Shown here: one piece after another, positions 8,629 to 16,093 of the stretch
Numbering within the stretch: position 1 is the first letter of the stretch
How the letters are laid out: the number at the start of each line of letters is the position of its first letter
Source of the DNA: Pseudomonas taiwanensis
GTDB taxonomy: Bacteria; Pseudomonadota; Gammaproteobacteria; Pseudomonadales; Pseudomonadaceae
DNA length: 64,000 bases
Direction: 5' to 3'
Assembly (NCBI RefSeq): GCF_013393345.1
Contig: NZ_QJRF01000064.1
Span: forward strand, 62,001-126,000
Made by a program: the position numbers and the translations under genes
Notes under the pieces: generated by a model
The model's input: the letters and a program-made list of their open reading frames with translations, nothing else
Databases searched by the model: none
Told to the model about the DNA's origin: nothing

Positions 8629-9891
8629 ATGCCCGTTGCCCCCGATCTGCTTCTTCAGGCCCGGCCTGAAGTGAAGCCGAAAGCACCGGCCGCAAAAGCC
8701 CCGGAAAAACCGGCGGAAACCAACAAGGGCGAGGCTTCCAGCTTCGCCCAGATGTACGCGAAAGAACGTCAGGCCAAGGCCGCGGAACGCAGCGAGGCGG
8801 CTGCGAAACAGGCCAGAGACAAGGCAAACGAGGCGGCAAGCCAGGACACGCCGGTGGCAGATCCTGCCGCCAGCCCGCCTGCCGTTGCCGAAAGCGGCAA
8901 GCCGTTGCCGGCCGAGGAAGGCGATGACGCTGAGGCGAAGCCTGATGAGCCAGTGATGGACCCGCTGCTGCTCATGGGAATGACCGGCGAGGTGCCAGCC
9001 GATACCGCGCCAGTGGAGGCTGCATTGCCGGTGACGCCGCAGGTGACCAGCAGTGCCCCGGCGACCCTGAGCGAAGCCAGTCTTGATCCGGACCTTGACC
9101 AGCTCAACGGCGTGCCAGCGGTGAAGATGGCGCTGGAGCAGAGCGCCCAGGCCGCCCAGCAGGCGCAGAGTGCGGCCACCCAGGCGGCGCAGGCTGCACC
9201 CTCCGCTGACCAGGACTTCGCCGATGCCCTGGCTGCCTTCGCCGACAAGCCGCTGGAGGCGGGTGAGGGCAAGCTGGACAAGGCGCTGTCTTCCACTGAG
9301 CTGTCGTTGGAGCTGACGGAAGGCCTTGGCGAGAACAAAGGTGAAGTGCGCAACGAACTGCTGGCCAGCCGCCTCAATGCGCTGAGCCAGGCCGTCAGCC
9401 AGCAGACTGCCCAGGCCCAGCGTGCGCCGGCACTGGTCCCCGGACAGCCGGTTGCCATGCAGCAGGGTGGCTGGAGTGAGGCGGTCGTGGACCGGGTGAT
9501 GTGGTTGTCGAGCCAGAACCTCAAGTCTGCGGAGATCCAGCTCGATCCCCAGGAACTGGGAAGACTCGAGGTCCGGGTTCACATGACCCCGGATCAAACC
9601 CAGGTGACCTTCGCCAGTGCCAACGCCAACGTACGCGATGCCCTGGAAGGGCAGATGCACCGCCTGCGCGACATGTTCGCCCAGCAGGGCATGAGCCAGC
9701 CCGACGTGAACGTGTCCGACCAGTCGCTCAACCGCGGTTGGCAGGGGCAGGGTGGCGACGGTGAGCGGCGCTCCGGCGGCGGTCGTGCCGACTTCGGCGG
9801 TGGCAGCGACGAGGAAATCAGCGTGAGCCACAGCGAGATCCGTCCGACCAGCTCCGGCAGTGGGCGCGGGTTGGTGGATTTCTACGCCTGA
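8629..9891 (+). CDS. fliK: FliK, hook-length control protein
   Basis: This 420-residue export substrate acts as the hook ruler and switches export specificity through FlhB. The low-complexity Ala/Pro/Glu/Gln-rich N-terminal two thirds is the ruler. The conserved C-terminal domain is at about residues 300-375 (LKSAEIQLDPQELGRLEVRV, then FASANANVRDALEGQM). ATG 8629 was chosen over GTG 8623 because GGAGAG is correctly spaced from it. The tail ends in a Ser/Gly-rich segment and LVDFYA. Confidence 0.94.
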   Translation: MPVAPDLLLQARPEVKPKAPAAKAPEKPAETNKGEASSFAQMYAKERQAKAAERSEAAAKQARDKANEAASQDTPVADPAASPPAVAESGKPLPAEEGDDAEAKPDEPVMDPLLLMGMTGEVPADTAPVEAALPVTPQVTSSAPATLSEASLDPDLDQLNGVPAVKMALEQSAQAAQQAQSAATQAAQAAPSADQDFADALAAFADKPLEAGEGKLDKALSSTELSLELTEGLGENKGEVRNELLASRLNALSQAVSQQTAQAQRAPALVPGQPVAMQQGGWSEAVVDRVMWLSSQNLKSAEIQLDPQELGRLEVRVHMTPDQTQVTFASANANVRDALEGQMHRLRDMFAQQGMSQPDVNVSDQSLNRGWQGQGGDGERRSGGGRADFGGGSDEEISVSHSEIRPTSSGSGRGLVDFYA

Positions 9892-9900
9892 CTTCGCTTT

Positions 9901-9942
9901 CCCTCTCCCCCCCTCTTCGCTTCTGCGAGAGGGGGGAGAGGG
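9901..9942 (+). terminator. long GC-rich hairpin after fliK
   Basis: ccctctccccc...agagg pairs with a downstream agaggggggagaggg arm over 15 bases around a short loop, beginning 10 bases after the fliK stop. There is no long T-run, only TGTT. It could terminate fliK transcription before the separate fliL promoter, or be a repeat palindrome. Confidence 0.55.
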
Positions 9943-10053
9943 TGTTCCACTCGCGCCAAGATTTCCAGCAAACCCCTCGTGACAGCCGCCCCCCGACACT
10001 GGTATATCCGCAGCCCTGATGCGTTTGCCTGAACCGCCGGTTGGCCGGCGAGC

Positions 10054-10068
10054 TGGCATAACACTTGC
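10054..10068 (+). promoter_or_regulatory. sigma54 promoter of fliL operon
   Basis: TGGCAT-N5-TTGC lies about 50 bases before fliL, with the correct spacing between the -24 and -12 halves. It is expected to drive fliLMNOPQR and flhB under FleQ. Confidence 0.75.
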
Positions 10069-10119
10069 TCATTCCCCAGGAGAAAGCGGGTTTTCCCCGC
10101 TCGGCGACGGATTATTGGC

Positions 10120-10641
10120 ATGGCGAAGAAACAAGCGAAGGCCCCGGTAGAGGGCGCTGTGGCAGGCGGCAAGAGCAAGCTGAAGCTCATCATTCTGGGC
10201 GTCGTGGCGTTGTTGCTGGCGATCGGCCTGTCGGTCGGCGCTACCTGGTTCTTCCTCAGCCGCGGCGACAAGTCCGCCGAGCCGGACAAGGAACAAGCCG
10301 CCGCCGAAGCGCCCACCAAACAGCCCGCCATCTACCAAGACCTCGCTCCGGCCTTCGTGGTCAACTTCAGCCAGAACGGCCGCCAGCGCTACATGCAGGT
10401 GAGCGTTGCGCTCATGGCCCGTGACCAGGCCCAGGTGGATGCACTCAAGGTGCACATGCCGGTGCTGCGCAACAAGCTGGTCATGCTGTTCTCCAGCCAG
10501 AGCTTCGACAACCTGGTTACGCCTGTGGGCAAGGAAATGCTGCGTCAGCAAGCCACTGCTGCCGTGCAGGAGCTGGCCAAGCAGGAAACCGGGGCGATAA
10601 CCGTCGAGCAAGTGCTCTTCACCAACTTCGTACTGCAGTAG
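10120..10641 (+). CDS. fliL: FliL, stator-associated basal body protein
   Basis: The 173-residue protein has a short basic N-terminus, one transmembrane helix at about residues 20-45 and a periplasmic domain ending in the family motif (ITVEQVLFTNFVLQ). FliL rings surround and stabilise stator units. It is the first gene of a seven-gene export and C-ring operon, and fliM follows after 13 bases. Confidence 0.95.
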   Translation: MAKKQAKAPVEGAVAGGKSKLKLIILGVVALLLAIGLSVGATWFFLSRGDKSAEPDKEQAAAEAPTKQPAIYQDLAPAFVVNFSQNGRQRYMQVSVALMARDQAQVDALKVHMPVLRNKLVMLFSSQSFDNLVTPVGKEMLRQQATAAVQELAKQETGAITVEQVLFTNFVLQ

Positions 10642-10654
10642 GCAAGGTACAACC

Positions 10655-11626
10655 ATGGCCGTTCAAGACCTGCTGTCCCAGGATGAAATCGACGCGCTGC
10701 TGCACGGCGTCGACGATGGCCTGGTTGAAACTGAAACCGATGCGGACCCTACCAGTGTCAAAAGCTATGACCTGACCAGCCAGGACCGCATCGTCCGGGG
10801 GCGCATGCCGACCCTGGAAATGATCAACGAACGCTTCGCCCGCTACACCCGCATCAGCATGTTCAACCTGTTGCGTCGCTCCGCCGACGTGGCGGTGGGT
10901 GGCGTGCAGGTGATGAAGTTCGGCGAGTACGTGCATTCGCTCTATGTGCCCACCAGCCTCAACCTGGTGAAGATGAAGCCGCTGCGCGGTACCTCGCTCT
11001 TCATCCTCGACGCCAAGCTGGTGTTCAAGCTGGTGGACAACTTCTTCGGTGGCGACGGCCGTCACGCCAAGATCGAGGGCCGCGAGTTCACGCCTACCGA
11101 GCTGCGCGTCGTGCGCATGGTCCTGGATCAGGCCTTCGTCGACCTGGCCGAGGCCTGGCACGCGGTGATGGACGTGAACTTCGAGTACATCAACTCCGAA
11201 GTGAACCCGGCCCTGGCCAACATCGTCAGCCCCAGCGAAGTGGTGGTCGTCTCCACCTTCCACATCGAACTGGATGGCGGTGGTGGCGACCTGCACATCA
11301 CCATGCCCTATTCGATGATCGAGCCGATCCGCGAGATGCTCGACGCCGGCTTCCAGTCCGATGTCGACGACCAGGACGAACGCTGGATCAAGGCACTGCG
11401 CGAGGACATCCTCGACGTCAGCGTGCCGGTGGCTGCCACCGTGGTACGCCGTCAGCTCAAATTGCGGGACATCCTGCACATGCAGCCGGGCGATGTGATC
11501 CCGGTGGAGATGCCCGAGCACATGATCATGCGCGCCAATGGCGTGCCGGCCTTCAAGGCCAAGCTGGGATCGCACAAGGGCAACCTGTCCCTGCAGATCC
11601 TCGAACCGATCGAACGCCAGCGCTGA
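10655..11626 (+). CDS. fliM: FliM, flagellar motor switch protein
   Basis: This 323-residue C-ring component binds CheY-P. The N-terminal CheY-binding peptide is clear (LLSQDEIDALLHGV, residues 5-18). It is followed by the FliG-binding CheC-like middle domain and the C-terminal SpoA domain. Length and architecture are standard. Confidence 0.97.
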   Translation: MAVQDLLSQDEIDALLHGVDDGLVETETDADPTSVKSYDLTSQDRIVRGRMPTLEMINERFARYTRISMFNLLRRSADVAVGGVQVMKFGEYVHSLYVPTSLNLVKMKPLRGTSLFILDAKLVFKLVDNFFGGDGRHAKIEGREFTPTELRVVRMVLDQAFVDLAEAWHAVMDVNFEYINSEVNPALANIVSPSEVVVVSTFHIELDGGGGDLHITMPYSMIEPIREMLDAGFQSDVDDQDERWIKALREDILDVSVPVAATVVRRQLKLRDILHMQPGDVIPVEMPEHMIMRANGVPAFKAKLGSHKGNLSLQILEPIERQR

Positions 11627-11668
11627 TTGCGCGTTTCCCACGAATTCAGAGCCAGCCGAGGTCAAGCG

Positions 11669-12130
11669 ATGGCAAACGACATGGACACCACCCCAGAAGA
11701 ACAGGCCCTGGCCGATGAGTGGGCTGCGGCCCTGGCCGAGGCCGGTGACGCTTCCCAGGACGATATCGACGCACTGATGAACCAGGGCTCCTCCGTTCCG
11801 AGTTCGCCACGCGCGCCCATGGAAGAGTTCGGCAGCGTACCCAAGGCCAGCGGTCCGGTGAGCCTCGACGGCCCGAACCTGGATGTGATCCTGGATATCC
11901 CCGTGTCCATTTCCATGGAAGTGGGCAACACCGACATCACTATCCGCAACCTGCTGCAGCTCAACCAGGGCTCGGTGATCGAGCTTGACCGACTGGCCGG
12001 CGAGCCGCTGGACGTGCTGGTCAACGGCACGCTGATCGCCCATGGCGAAGTGGTGGTGGTCAACGAGAAGTTCGGTATCCGGCTGACCGATGTGATCAGC
12101 CCTAGCGAACGCATCAAGAAGCTGCGCTGA
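11669..12130 (+). CDS. fliN: FliN, flagellar motor switch protein
   Basis: This 153-residue SpoA-domain protein forms the base of the C-ring with FliM and docks FliH. The start at ATG 11669 follows a GAGG site. An upstream in-frame start at 11627 would add 14 residues without a ribosome site. The N-terminus (PEEQALADEWAAAL) is typical of Pseudomonas FliN, and the SpoA core is at about residues 75-150. Confidence 0.95.
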   Translation: MANDMDTTPEEQALADEWAAALAEAGDASQDDIDALMNQGSSVPSSPRAPMEEFGSVPKASGPVSLDGPNLDVILDIPVSISMEVGNTDITIRNLLQLNQGSVIELDRLAGEPLDVLVNGTLIAHGEVVVVNEKFGIRLTDVISPSERIKKLR

Positions 12131-12134
12131 GACC

Positions 12135-12575
12135 ATGCGCCGTTTTCTTCTTGCCGGGCTGTTTCTGCTGCCCCTCGGCGGCATCGCCGCTGAAACCGCG
12201 GTAACCGCGCCACCTCCCGCTGCAGCGGCCGCCCAGGCTGGCAGCGGCATGGCTGCGCAGCTCGGGCAACTGGCCATTGGCCTGTTGCTGGTGGTGGGGC
12301 TGATCTTTGTGCTCGCCTGGCTGCTGCGCCGGGTGCAACAGCTCGGTCCACGAAGCGGCCAGGTGATCAAGCTGGTGGCCAGCCAGGCCCTCGGCCCGCG
12401 TGACCGGCTGGTGCTGGTACAAGTGGGCGGTGAGCAGATCCTGCTCGGCATCAGCGCCGGCCGCATCACGCCGCTGCATGTGCTGAAAGAGCCCGTGCAA
12501 CTGGCTGACGCCCAGACCGCCAGCCCGGAATTCGCCCAACGACTGATGGAATTGCTCGGCAAGGACAAGCACTGA
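12135..12575 (+). CDS. fliO: FliO, flagellar export-gate assembly protein
   Basis: The 146-residue protein has a signal-like N-terminus (residues 1-20), an Ala-rich linker, one transmembrane helix at about residues 45-70 and a cytoplasmic FliO domain ([20 protein letters not shown]). FliO helps assemble the FliPQR gate. Its stop and the fliP start share one base. Confidence 0.93.
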   Translation: MRRFLLAGLFLLPLGGIAAETAVTAPPPAAAAAQAGSGMAAQLGQLAIGLLLVVGLIFVLAWLLRRVQQLGPRSGQVIKLVASQALGPRDRLVLVQVGGEQILLGISAGRITPLHVLKEPVQLADAQTASPEFAQRLMELLGKDKH

Positions 12576-13324
12576 TGCCCCGCCTCCTCATTGCGCTGCT
12601 GCTGGTGTTGGCCGCGCCCCTGGCCCTTGGCGCCGACAATCCGCTGTCGGTTCCCGCCATCACCCTGTCCACCAACCCCGAAGGACAGCAGGAATACTCG
12701 GTAAGCCTGCAGATCCTGCTGATCATGACGGCGCTGAGCTTCATTCCGGCGTTCGTCATGCTGATGACCAGCTTCACCCGGATCATCATCGTCTTCTCCA
12801 TCCTGCGCCAGGCGCTGGGTTTGCAGCAGACGCCGTCGAACCAGATCCTCATTGGCCTGGCCCTGTTCCTGACGATGTTCATCATGGCGCCGGTGTTCGA
12901 CCAGGTGAACCGCGAGGCGCTGCAGCCCTATCTCAGCGAGCAGATGACGGCCCAGGATGCGATCGCCAAGGCCGAAGTGCCGATCAAGAACTTCATGCTG
13001 GCGCAGACCCGCGCCAGCGACCTCGACCTGTTCATGCGGCTGTCCAAGCGCGCCGACATCCCCAGCCCGGATGCCGCGCCGTTGACCATCCTGGTGCCGG
13101 CCTTCGTCACCTCCGAGCTGAAGACCGCCTTCCAGATCGGCTTCATGATCTTCATCCCGTTCCTGATCATCGACCTGGTGGTGGCCAGCGTGCTGATGGC
13201 GATGGGCATGATGATGCTCTCGCCCCTGATCATCTCCCTGCCGTTCAAGATCATGCTCTTCGTCCTGGTGGATGGCTGGGCACTGATCATCGGCACCCTT
13301 GCCGGCAGTTTCGGCGGCGTCTAG
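12575..13324 (+). CDS. fliP: FliP, flagellar export gate protein
   Basis: A 249-residue polytopic protein with a cleavable signal peptide (residues 1-20) and the invariant FliP block ([20 protein letters not shown]). It forms the P5Q4R1 export gate. Length and motifs are standard, and it is translationally coupled to fliO. Confidence 0.97.
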   Translation: MPRLLIALLLVLAAPLALGADNPLSVPAITLSTNPEGQQEYSVSLQILLIMTALSFIPAFVMLMTSFTRIIIVFSILRQALGLQQTPSNQILIGLALFLTMFIMAPVFDQVNREALQPYLSEQMTAQDAIAKAEVPIKNFMLAQTRASDLDLFMRLSKRADIPSPDAAPLTILVPAFVTSELKTAFQIGFMIFIPFLIIDLVVASVLMAMGMMMLSPLIISLPFKIMLFVLVDGWALIIGTLAGSFGGV

Positions 13325-13334
13325 GAGAGTTGCG

Positions 13335-13604
13335 ATGACTCCGGAAGTTGCAGTCGACCTGTTCCGTGAAGCGCTCTGGCTGACCTGCCTGATCGTCGGC
13401 ATCCTGGTGGTGCCGAGCCTGGTGGTCGGCCTGATCGTCGCCATGTTCCAGGCCGCCACGCAGATCAACGAACAGACGCTGAGCTTCCTGCCGCGCCTGC
13501 TGGTGATGCTGCTCACCCTGATCTGGGCCGGCCCCTGGCTCACTCGCCAACTGATGGAGTACATCCAGACGCTCTATCAGAACATCCCGATGCTGATCGG
13601 CTGA
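13335..13604 (+). CDS. fliQ: FliQ, flagellar export gate protein
   Basis: An 89-residue protein with two transmembrane helices and the family start (MTPEVAVDLFREALW). ATG 13335 is preceded by AGGAGAG. FliQ wraps the FliPR pore. The gap to fliR is 2 bases. Confidence 0.96.
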   Translation: MTPEVAVDLFREALWLTCLIVGILVVPSLVVGLIVAMFQAATQINEQTLSFLPRLLVMLLTLIWAGPWLTRQLMEYIQTLYQNIPMLIG

Positions 13605-13606
13605 CC

Positions 13607-14383
13607 ATGCTCGAACTCAGCGACGCACAGATCGGCGGCTGGGTCGGCAGCTTCGTGCTGCCACTGTTCCGCATTGCCGCGCTGCTGATGACCATGCCGA
13701 TCATCGGCACCCAGCTCGTGCCGACGCGGGTTCGCCTGTACCTCGCGTTGGCGATTGCCGTGGTGCTGGTGCCGACCTTGCCGCCCATGCCGCAGGTGGA
13801 TGCGATCAACCTCGGCAACATCCTGCTGATTGGCGAGCAGATTCTGATCGGCGCCTTGCTCGGTTTCGTGCTTCAACTGTTCTTCCACGCCTTCGTGGTG
13901 GCGGGGCAGATCATCTCGATGCAGATGGGCCTGGGTTTCGCCTCCATGGTCGACCCCACCAACGGCGTTTCGGTACCGGTGCTCGGCCAGTTCTACCTGA
14001 TGCTGGTGACCCTGCTGTTCCTCTCCATGAACGGTCATCTGGTGGTGTTCGAGATTCTTGCCGAAAGCTTCGTCACCCTCCCGGTGGGTGGCGGGTTGCT
14101 GACCAGCCATCATTGGGAAGTGGCCGGCAAGCTTGGCTGGGTGATGGGCGCTGGCTTGCTGTTGTCGCTGCCGGCGATCACCGCGCTGCTGGTGGTCAAC
14201 CTGGCATTTGGCGTGATGACCCGCGCGGCGCCGCAGCTGAATATCTTTTCCATCGGCTTCCCGCTGACGCTGGCGCTGGGCCTGGTGATCGTCTGGATCG
14301 GCATGGCCGACATCCTGAGCCAGTACCAAGTGCTGGCCGGCGATGCGCTGCAGCTCATGCGCGAGCTGGCGAGGGCGCGATGA
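13607..14383 (+). CDS. fliR: FliR, flagellar export gate protein
   Basis: This 258-residue hydrophobic protein has about six transmembrane segments and the conserved GLGFASMVDP region. It completes the FliPQR gate. Normally flhB would follow directly; here a repeat element of about 125 bases separates the genes. Confidence 0.96.
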   Translation: MLELSDAQIGGWVGSFVLPLFRIAALLMTMPIIGTQLVPTRVRLYLALAIAVVLVPTLPPMPQVDAINLGNILLIGEQILIGALLGFVLQLFFHAFVVAGQIISMQMGLGFASMVDPTNGVSVPVLGQFYLMLVTLLFLSMNGHLVVFEILAESFVTLPVGGGLLTSHHWEVAGKLGWVMGAGLLLSLPAITALLVVNLAFGVMTRAAPQLNIFSIGFPLTLALGLVIVWIGMADILSQYQVLAGDALQLMRELARAR

Positions 14384-14410
14384 ACGCTTCATCTAATGGC
14401 GCTTGTCCTG

Positions 14411-14535
14411 CTGGAAAACGTAGGCGAGGCAGCCAAGACAAGGCGAGAACAGCCGAAAAAGCGGAGTTTACTTCCTGTAAATGAGCATTTTGAGGCTGTT
14501 CTCAACGCAGTATTGGCAACGCAGGTAGTTTTCCA
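14411..14535 (-). mobile_element. MITE-like repeat (copy A) between fliR and flhB
   Basis: Read on the minus strand, this stretch aligns along its length with the element at 43811-43934. The shared core aatgctcatttaca is followed by gtaaact. Ends are short inverted repeats (ctggaaaacgta and tagttttcca). An inner perfect 10-bp palindrome (gagaacagcc at 14445-14454, ggctgttctc at 14494-14503) forms a long hairpin. Its right end runs into the flhB ATG and supplies the only visible ribosome site, AGGT. No target duplication is evident for this copy. Confidence 0.75.
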
Positions 14536-15671
14536 TGGCGGAAAGTGAGAGCGGGGCGGACAAGAGCGAAGAGCCCACAGGTAAACGGTTGCAGGAGGCC
14601 CGCGACAAGGGCCAGATCGCCCGTTCCCGGGAGCTCAATACCCTGGCCGTGACGCTGGCTGGGGCGGGTGGCGTGCTTGCAACCGGTGGTGGCATGGCCG
14701 ACATGCTGATGAAGCTGATGCAGAGCAACTTCGACCTGCCGCGCGCCGTGCTGATGGATGAGCGCAGCATGGGATTGTTCCTGCTCACCTCGGGCAAGAT
14801 GGCGCTGGACGCCGTGTTGCCCTTGCTGATCACCCTTCTGGTCGTTTCCATTGTCGGCCCGATTTCCCTGGGTGGCTGGCTGTTCTCGACCGAATCGCTG
14901 ATGCCCAAGTTCAGCCGCATGAACCCACTTTCCGGGCTCAAACGGATGTTCTCGCTGCATGCATTGGCTGAGCTGCTCAAGGCGCTGGCCAAGTTCGCGC
15001 TCATCCTGCTGGTGGCGCTCGCGGTGCTCAATTCCGACCGTGACGATCTTCTCGCCATCGCCCATGAGCCGCTGGACATGGCCATCCTGCACAGCGTCCA
15101 GGTGGTGGGTTGGAGCGCGGTCTGGCTCGCCTGTGGCCTGATCCTCATCGCCGCCGTGGACGTGCCTTTCCAGCTCTGGGACAACAAGCAGAAGCTGATG
15201 ATGACCAAGCAGGAAGTGCGCGACGAGTACAAGGACTCCGAGGGCAAGCCCGAGGTCAAGTCGCGAATCCGCCGACTCCAGCGGGAAATGGCCGAGCGCC
15301 GCATGATGGCTGCCGTGCCTCAGGCCGACGTGGTCATCACCAACCCGACCCACTTCGCCGTGGCGCTGAAGTACGACGCCGAAAAGGGCGGCGCTCCGAT
15401 GCTGCTGGCCAAGGGTAATGACTTCACCGCACTGAAGATCCGCGAGATCGCCCAGGAGAGCCAGATCACCGTGCTGGAATCCCCGGCACTGGCGCGGGCG
15501 GTGTACTACTCCACCGAGCTGGACCAGGAAATCCCGGCCGGCCTCTACCTGGCGGTTGCCCAGGTTCTCGCCTACGTCTATCAGCTCAAGCAGTTCCGCG
15601 CCGGCCGCGGCAAACGCCCGGCGCCGCTGAACGACCTGCCCATTCCGGCGGATTTGCGGCGGGACGAGTGA
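14535..15671 (+). CDS. flhB: FlhB, export specificity switch protein
   Basis: This 378-residue protein has four transmembrane helices and a cytoplasmic C-domain. The autocleavage motif NPTH is intact (VVITNPTHFAVALKY). FlhB switches export from rod/hook to filament substrates in partnership with FliK. The conserved N-terminus (MAESESGADKSEEPTGKRL) fixes the start, which abuts the repeat element upstream. The wide gap from fliR is unusual and may lower translation coupling. Confidence 0.96.
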   Translation: MAESESGADKSEEPTGKRLQEARDKGQIARSRELNTLAVTLAGAGGVLATGGGMADMLMKLMQSNFDLPRAVLMDERSMGLFLLTSGKMALDAVLPLLITLLVVSIVGPISLGGWLFSTESLMPKFSRMNPLSGLKRMFSLHALAELLKALAKFALILLVALAVLNSDRDDLLAIAHEPLDMAILHSVQVVGWSAVWLACGLILIAAVDVPFQLWDNKQKLMMTKQEVRDEYKDSEGKPEVKSRIRRLQREMAERRMMAAVPQADVVITNPTHFAVALKYDAEKGGAPMLLAKGNDFTALKIREIAQESQITVLESPALARAVYYSTELDQEIPAGLYLAVAQVLAYVYQLKQFRAGRGKRPAPLNDLPIPADLRRDE

Positions 15672-15696
15672 CATTGCTCCTGGTCTGCTCGTTTTT

Positions 15697-15795
15697 TGTG
15701 GGGGCGAATTCATTCGCTAAGCAGGTCGAAGACCTGCCCTGCAGAATCAGCTGGGGCAGCTTCGCCGCCCTTTGCGAATGAATTCGCCCCCACAG
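15697..15795. repeat. REP doublet, gaattc type
   Basis: Inverted arms (gtgggggcgaattcattcgc and gcgaatgaattcgcccccac) enclose about 58 bases with their own small palindrome (caggtcgaagacctg). The same arms recur at 60307-60401. It lies 25 bases after flhB and may act as a transcript-stabilising or terminating structure. Confidence 0.85.
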
Positions 15796-15809
15796 GAACA
15801 GCTCCTTAC

Positions 15810-15959
15810 GGCTATGTCTGCGTTAGCTGTTGCCAGAGTTCGCCCATCGGTTCAGGAGCCCTGTAGGAGCTAGCTTGCTAGCGAAAAGGGGGCCATTCGC
15901 TGGCAAGCCAGCTCCTACGGGCAATGCCGCTACTTGCAACACTTAATGCAGACACAGCG
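15810..15959 (+). mobile_element. 150-bp MITE-like element with 8-bp target duplication
   Basis: Terminal inverted repeats (ggctatgtctgcgttagc at the left; the right end reads gcaacacttaatgcagacac) enclose a REP doublet core at 15863-15918. The direct repeat ctccttac flanks it at 15802-15809 and 15960-15967. A nearly identical copy in the opposite orientation is at 63583-63731. There is no coding capacity. Confidence 0.85.
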
Positions 15960-15996
15960 CTCCTTACTCCCTTTGCATTCAACCCCTTAACGAAGT

Positions 15997-16011
15997 TGGA
16001 AAGCTTCTTGC
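15997..16011 (+). promoter_or_regulatory. candidate sigma54 promoter of flhA
   Basis: TGGAAA-N5-TTGC lies about 80 bases before flhA. The -12 half is perfect and the -24 half partly so. In P. aeruginosa flhA is RpoN/FleQ-dependent. The MITE insertion ends only 38 bases upstream. Confidence 0.6.
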
Positions 16012-16093
16012 ACAAAGGGGATCGAGACGCCGTCTGGCGTCAAAAGATTGGATGTGCGGAGCGATGCTTCGCGAAAGGGGTAGGGGAGTAGCA

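Larger units (their letters stand above)
15672..16093. other. 422-bp flhB-flhA gap filled with repeats and promoter
   Basis: No gene is seen. The stretch holds an inverted REP pair (15697-15795), a 150-bp MITE-like element (15810-15959) with direct repeats at its edges, and a sigma54 site (15997-16011) for flhA. About 75 bases of leader with GGGAG before the flhA GTG complete it. Confidence 0.8.

Noticed and set aside
14380-14484. ATG overlapping the fliR stop as an alternative flhB start
   Set aside because: It is out of frame with flhB and stops at 14484 inside the repeat. The conserved FlhB N-terminus begins at 14535.
14396-14540. ATGGCG direct repeats (14396-14401 and 14535-14540) as a target duplication of the flhB-side element
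   Set aside because: The left copy is separated by nine bases from where the element's inverted end begins, so it does not abut both ends. No duplication is claimed for this copy.
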